DNA of 54,067 nt from contig NZ_CAMHZD010000016.1 in NCBI RefSeq assembly GCF_946190065.1, positions 1 through 54,067 of the forward strand. The letters are read 5' to 3'. The notes beneath the pieces are model-generated. The model was not told the DNA's origin. It made no database searches and worked only from the letters and a program-made list of their open reading frames with translations. Each line of letters opens with the position of its first letter. Position 1 is the stretch's first letter. The position numbers were made by a program, and so were the translations under genes. Source of the stretch: Streptococcus mitis (lineage in GTDB: Bacteria > Bacillota > Bacilli > Lactobacillales > Streptococcaceae). This document shows positions 50,654 to 54,067 of the stretch, piece by piece.

Positions 50654-51646
50654 TTATTCTCCTGAAAATTCACGCGCAGTCTGGGCAACTACGTCTGTTT
50701 CTAGCATGGTACGAATCTGGCGAATCGTACTATAGACAGCCTTGGCATCGCTTGAGCCATGAGTCTTGACAACCGGTGCCTTGACACCAAACAAGACCGC
50801 TCCACCAACATCTGAATAGTTGAGCTGTTTTTTCAAACCTTTAAGGCTATCCTTGAGAAGAAGAGCACCTAGTTTCGCTCGAAAACCTCCACCTGTAATA
50901 GCTGTCTTGAGCAAGCCCATGATTCCCATGGCTGTCCCTTCAATAGATTTGAGCACAGCGTTTCCCGTGAAACCATCTGCCACAACAACATCCGCAACGC
51001 CATTCATCAAATCCCGCGCTTCCACGTTTCCGATAAAGTTCAAACTTTCATCAGCCGCCAGTAATTCATAAGTTTCCTTACGAAGCGGGTCTCCCTTACT
51101 ACTCTCTGTTCCATTATTGAGCAAGCCAACACGTGGTTGCGCAATGCCACGGACATTTTTGGCATAGAAGGAACCGAGGACAGCGTATTGATGGAGGTGA
51201 TGTGCTGTATTTTCCGCATTGGCACCGAGGTCCAGCATGTCAAACCCCTTCCCATCTACAGTCGGCAAAGTCGACATAAGCCCAGGACGATCGATGTTCT
51301 TGATACGACCCACGATGAAAAATCCTGCTGCTAGTAAAGCACCTGTATTCCCAGCTGAGAGAACAGCGTCTGCTTCTCCCTCTTTGACAGCCTTGGCCGC
51401 CAAGACCATACTGGCATTTTTCTTCTTCCGAATAGCTCTCGTAGGTTCATCGTCTGAATCAATCTTCTCATCCGTATGGATAATGCTGACGCGCTCTGTC
51501 GCTGTCAGATATTGCTTGATTTTAGCTTCATCTCCGTAGAGTTGAACCTCGATATCTGAAAAGTCAGCTAGGGCTTGATTGACACCCTCAACGATGGCCT
51601 GAGGTGCGTAATCGCCTCCCATGGCATCTACTGCGATTTTTTTCAT
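50654..51646 (-). CDS. plsX: Phosphate acyltransferase PlsX
   Basis: A 330-residue peripheral membrane enzyme making acyl-phosphate from acyl-ACP, the first step of phosphatidic acid synthesis. Family features: start [28 protein letters not shown] (about 103-110), [10 protein letters not shown] and [13 protein letters not shown], and [14 protein letters not shown]. Its ATG overlaps the recO stop by 4 bp and acpP follows at 5 bp. Confidence 0.96.
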   Translation of the reverse strand: MKKIAVDAMGGDYAPQAIVEGVNQALADFSDIEVQLYGDEAKIKQYLTATERVSIIHTDEKIDSDDEPTRAIRKKKNASMVLAAKAVKEGEADAVLSAGNTGALLAAGFFIVGRIKNIDRPGLMSTLPTVDGKGFDMLDLGANAENTAHHLHQYAVLGSFYAKNVRGIAQPRVGLLNNGTESSKGDPLRKETYELLAADESLNFIGNVEARDLMNGVADVVVADGFTGNAVLKSIEGTAMGIMGLLKTAITGGGFRAKLGALLLKDSLKGLKKQLNYSDVGGAVLFGVKAPVVKTHGSSDAKAVYSTIRQIRTMLETDVVAQTAREFSGE

Positions 51647-52413
51647 TTCTTTTCCTCTTTTAGTAATTGTCCCCAGTCTGCTAGGGAATCAATAAATTTC
51701 TTTGATTTTAGGTGAATCCCAACGTACTCTTCATAGAGTTGATCCATAAATTGGCGTAGCTCTTGCTTGATTTCAGGCTTGAGCGAAATGGTCTCCAAAG
51801 TCTCAAAATCAATGGCTTGAAATTGATTGAGCAGATAAGGGATATTGGGATTGAGATGGCAACGTCTCTCATCCTCATGATAATGTTCTGGACAGAGGCA
51901 GGCGCCATATTTGAAAGAAAAGTCAAAAGCCTGACCAACCCGATGGCAAAAGACACACTCATTAAAATTGAGGCTGATCCCAAATCGAGTCAAGATTTGA
52001 ATTTCAAAAATATTGGTCAAAACCTGATAATCCAAGTCAGCTTCCATCAACTCCAAAGTCTTTTGCAAAAAAGCAAACAAGGGAGCATCCTGCTGATTGT
52101 CCTGCAAACTAGCATCTGCAAGAGCCGCTACATAGGTCGCATAGGCCATGACAAAGAGGTCACTATTAATCTTGGGAAAGGTCATCACCTCATGATAGTC
52201 CTCGATGTAACTAAGCCCATCATCATTAATTCGCAAGAGAAATCGTGCCAGCACTAAGGGCTGAATAACAGGTGCCAGCTTAGACTGGCCAGCATGTTTG
52301 ACGAAAAACATCCGCTTGCCAGCCTGTTCTGTAAAAATCTTGACTAGCTTGTCATCCTCACGAAAGTTACGATTGTAGAGCACCAAGCCTTGACTCGTGA
52401 TAGACTGAATCAT
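51643..52413 (-). CDS. recO: DNA repair protein RecO
   Basis: A 256-residue recombination mediator that helps load RecA in the RecFOR pathway. An N-terminal OB fold ([22 protein letters not shown]) precedes a helical domain with a CFCHRVG and CLCPEHYH zinc-binding Cys set (CVFCHRVG about 150; CLCPEH about 171). It overlaps the aminotransferase stop and the plsX start by 4 bp each, so the genes are tightly coupled. In a naturally competent bacterium it may support recombination of incoming DNA. Confidence 0.95.
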   Translation of the reverse strand: MIQSITSQGLVLYNRNFREDDKLVKIFTEQAGKRMFFVKHAGQSKLAPVIQPLVLARFLLRINDDGLSYIEDYHEVMTFPKINSDLFVMAYATYVAALADASLQDNQQDAPLFAFLQKTLELMEADLDYQVLTNIFEIQILTRFGISLNFNECVFCHRVGQAFDFSFKYGACLCPEHYHEDERRCHLNPNIPYLLNQFQAIDFETLETISLKPEIKQELRQFMDQLYEEYVGIHLKSKKFIDSLADWGQLLKEEKK

Positions 52414-53579
52414 GCTTCTCTCATATACTCCTCAAGTCGTTTCATGGCTTCTTTGATAGTCTCCATACTCGCTGCATAAGACAGACGCACATAGCCTTCT
52501 CCGTAACGCCCAAAGGCAGCACCAGGGATAAAGGCAACGGCCTTCTTCTGAGCAAAATCCTTTAGAAAGGCAAAGGAGTCTTGATTGTAGCCCGCTGGAA
52601 TCTTAGCAAAGATATAGAAGGCACCGTCTGGTTTAATAATCTCAAAACCAAGAGCAGTCATTTTCTCGATAATATAGTCCCGACGCTGGATGTATTCCTT
52701 TTTCATAGGCTCCGCATCATTTTTACCAGCCGTCAAGGCCTCCACCGCAGCATGTTGAGCCATAGTATTTGCAGCAGTCACCAAGTACTGGTGACTCTTA
52801 ATTAACTGGGCTGTGAAGGCCGCAGGAGCGAAAATCAGCCCCAAACGCCAACCTGTCATAGCATGCGATTTAGACAAACCATTGATAATGATAGCCTGGT
52901 CTCTCAACATAGTTCCTAGAGACACATGGGCTTCCCCTGTATAGGTCAATTCTGAGTAAACCTCATCACAGACAACGAAAATCTCATACTTGCGTAAAAC
53001 AGCTGCTAAGGCTTCCAACTGCTCCCGACTATAGGTAATTCCTGTCGGGTTGGCTGGATAGTTGAGAATAACCGCCTTGAGCTTGTCACCTTGCTCCAAA
53101 ATAGCCTTCTCCAACATCTCAGGAGTCAAGACAAACCCATTTTCAGTCGTGTCAATCTCGACAATCTCTGCCCCAACTAGATTAACAATCGGTTCATAAC
53201 CTGGATAGGCAGGAGCTGGCAAGAGCACCTTGTCTCCCTCTTCTAAAATAGCTGTCAAAGTAGCAGATAAAGCCTCTGTCGCCCCAATTGTAACCAAGAT
53301 TTCATTTTCAGGAGCATAGTCCAGTTGGTACTTTTCCTTAACAAAATCACTAGCTGCCTGACGTAAGGTCAGCAGACCACTCATCCCTGTATAGTAGGAT
53401 TGGTTCTGGTCAATCGCCCGCTTGGCCGCCTCCTTGACATGGTCTGGCGTTGTAAAATCAGGTTCCCCCAAGGTCAAACGCAAGACCCCAGGAATCTCCG
53501 AAATAGCCTGGTCAAACTGACGAATCAACGAAACTTGAATCTTATCTAACTGTTTATTAAAGCGCTTAGTTAAGTCCAT
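52410..53579 (-). CDS. araT: PLP-dependent aminotransferase (aromatic/AspC class I)
   Basis: A 389-residue cytoplasmic class I/II aminotransferase. The PLP-binding Lys is in [17 protein letters not shown] (about 230-246), with [12 protein letters not shown] contacting the cofactor ring and phosphate (about 172) and a [10 protein letters not shown] pyridine-N Asp. The family moves amino groups between aromatic or branched amino acids and 2-oxoglutarate. The araT-type name comes from synteny with recO/plsX in streptococci; exact substrate is uncertain. First gene of the operon. Confidence 0.9.
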   Translation of the reverse strand: MDLTKRFNKQLDKIQVSLIRQFDQAISEIPGVLRLTLGEPDFTTPDHVKEAAKRAIDQNQSYYTGMSGLLTLRQAASDFVKEKYQLDYAPENEILVTIGATEALSATLTAILEEGDKVLLPAPAYPGYEPIVNLVGAEIVEIDTTENGFVLTPEMLEKAILEQGDKLKAVILNYPANPTGITYSREQLEALAAVLRKYEIFVVCDEVYSELTYTGEAHVSLGTMLRDQAIIINGLSKSHAMTGWRLGLIFAPAAFTAQLIKSHQYLVTAANTMAQHAAVEALTAGKNDAEPMKKEYIQRRDYIIEKMTALGFEIIKPDGAFYIFAKIPAGYNQDSFAFLKDFAQKKAVAFIPGAAFGRYGEGYVRLSYAASMETIKEAMKRLEEYMREA

Positions 53580-53715
53580 AGATACCTCCTACTTTCAAAA
53601 CGTATCTCTATTATACTACAAAAGCCCCCCGACCGCAAAAATACATGATAGAATAACGCTAGCATAACAAATTGAAGTGTGCTAATTTAAATCCATTACA
53701 ACACTATGTTTTTAG

Positions 53716-53819
53716 AATACTCAATGAAAATCTCATGAGACTAGGAATCGAGGTGAAAGCATAACTAAAGTTAGGTAAGCCGAAGATGACAACGTATCAT
53801 GAGATTTTCGACGAGTATT
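53716..53819. repeat. RUP-like element (104 bp)
   Basis: A short element with 23-bp imperfect terminal inverted repeats (53716-53738 and 53797-53819; 19-20 positions match) opening with AATACTC and closing with GAGTATT. Size and end sequence fit RUP, the roughly 107-bp pneumococcal repeat thought to be mobilised by an IS630-type transposase at TA sites. Its right arm contains an ATG in frame with the following small ORF. Confidence 0.7.
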
Positions 53820-53939
53820 GAGGTTTTGATAATCTTCGTTACAACTATTCTAGCACCGTTACTGATTACTATTATCGGTGATGTCATTTCTGAGTGGATA
53901 GTCAGAAAGTGGTTAGATAAGCGCGACAAAAAAATATAA
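53799..53939 (+). CDS. Small Fst-like membrane peptide, start inside the RUP
   Basis: A 46-residue ORF whose first codons (MRFSTSIE) lie in the right arm of the RUP-like element. The core (EVLIIFVTTILAPLLITIIG) is one hydrophobic helix, followed by a charged, Trp-containing tail (SEWIVRKWLDKRDKKI). This is the layout of Fst/Ldr type I toxins and holin-like small toxins. The Shine-Dalgarno is weak. Without the RUP, an upstream ATG TTT TTA would read straight into GAG GTT TTG, giving MFLEVLII, which suggests the element replaced the native start. The same frame stays open after the TAA, which may be a degenerate extension. The rest of the edge (53940-54067) shows no further gene. Confidence 0.4.
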   Translation: MRFSTSIEVLIIFVTTILAPLLITIIGDVISEWIVRKWLDKRDKKI

Positions 53940-54067
53940 CCTGAGTTTAGTTCTAATGTAACTGGACAAAAAGAAATACCAGAGGTGGAGGAGGCCACTG
54001 AAAAAATAGGTCTCTTACTTTTAATGAAATGAAAACCGAGGAATCTCTCGTTAATTTGAGCGAGTTC

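Noticed and set aside
53771-53998. 75-codon minus-strand ORF at the right edge
   Set aside because: It is antisense to the Fst-like peptide and runs across the RUP-like element; the plus strand gives a more sensible product.

Overview
The window looks like a chromosome segment of a mitis-group Streptococcus: S. pneumoniae or a very close relative such as S. pseudopneumoniae or S. mitis. The evidence is three BOX elements and a RUP-like element, a comAB locus with a ComE-type direct-repeat site, a PavB-type SSURE adhesin next to a two-component system, the bgaC/mannose-family PTS cluster, and a complete purine operon beside plsX-recO. Almost every gene lies on the minus strand. Assignments rest on recognising families and motifs; no database search was run.

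Layout in window coordinates. 1-4.6 kb: two-component system 08 and the LPXTG adhesin PavB. 4.6-8.8 kb: a family 2 glycosyltransferase, the CabP/TrkH potassium uptake pair and a Pnp/Udp phosphorylase. 8.8-14.5 kb: accessory genes, including an ATP-grasp ligase paired with a DAACS-family symporter, an acetyltransferase, a two-domain VOC (glyoxalase-type) gene broken by one amber codon, and a DUF4767-type lipoprotein. 14.7-21.6 kb: a giant surface sialidase (CBM-GH33-MucBP-G5) lying between the 5' and 3' remains of an ISL3-family transposase. 21.6-29.6 kb: galM, agaS, a mannose-family PTS, the beta-galactosidase bgaC and its divergent GntR regulator. 29.8-46 kb: the purine genes in the order C-L-F-M-N-H-D-E-K-B. 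46-50.4 kb: comAB and a small membrane-protein cassette. 50.4-53.6 kb: acpP, plsX, recO and an aminotransferase. The right edge carries a RUP-like element fused to a small Fst-like membrane peptide.

How the genes work together. The surface and sugar genes form a host-glycan theme: the sialidase removes sialic acid, BgaC releases beta-1,3-linked galactose, the PTS imports the sugar, and AgaS and GalM process it. PavB is a fibronectin-binding adhesin probably controlled by its neighbouring TCS. The purine genes encode all ten enzymes from PRPP to IMP plus adenylosuccinate lyase. ComAB exports the competence peptide.

Most unusual points. The purN-purH interval holds two cargo genes (vanZ-like and GNAT) separated by a chimeric ORF made of a purH 5' end joined to a diverged purN 3' end, which looks like a recombination scar. 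A diverged second copy of the purC 3' end lies downstream of purC. The sialidase has MucBP and G5 modules and a non-canonical LPRTS sorting motif. A RUP-like element appears to supply the start codon of a toxin-like peptide. strH, which I expect beside purB in pneumococcus, is absent from that position.
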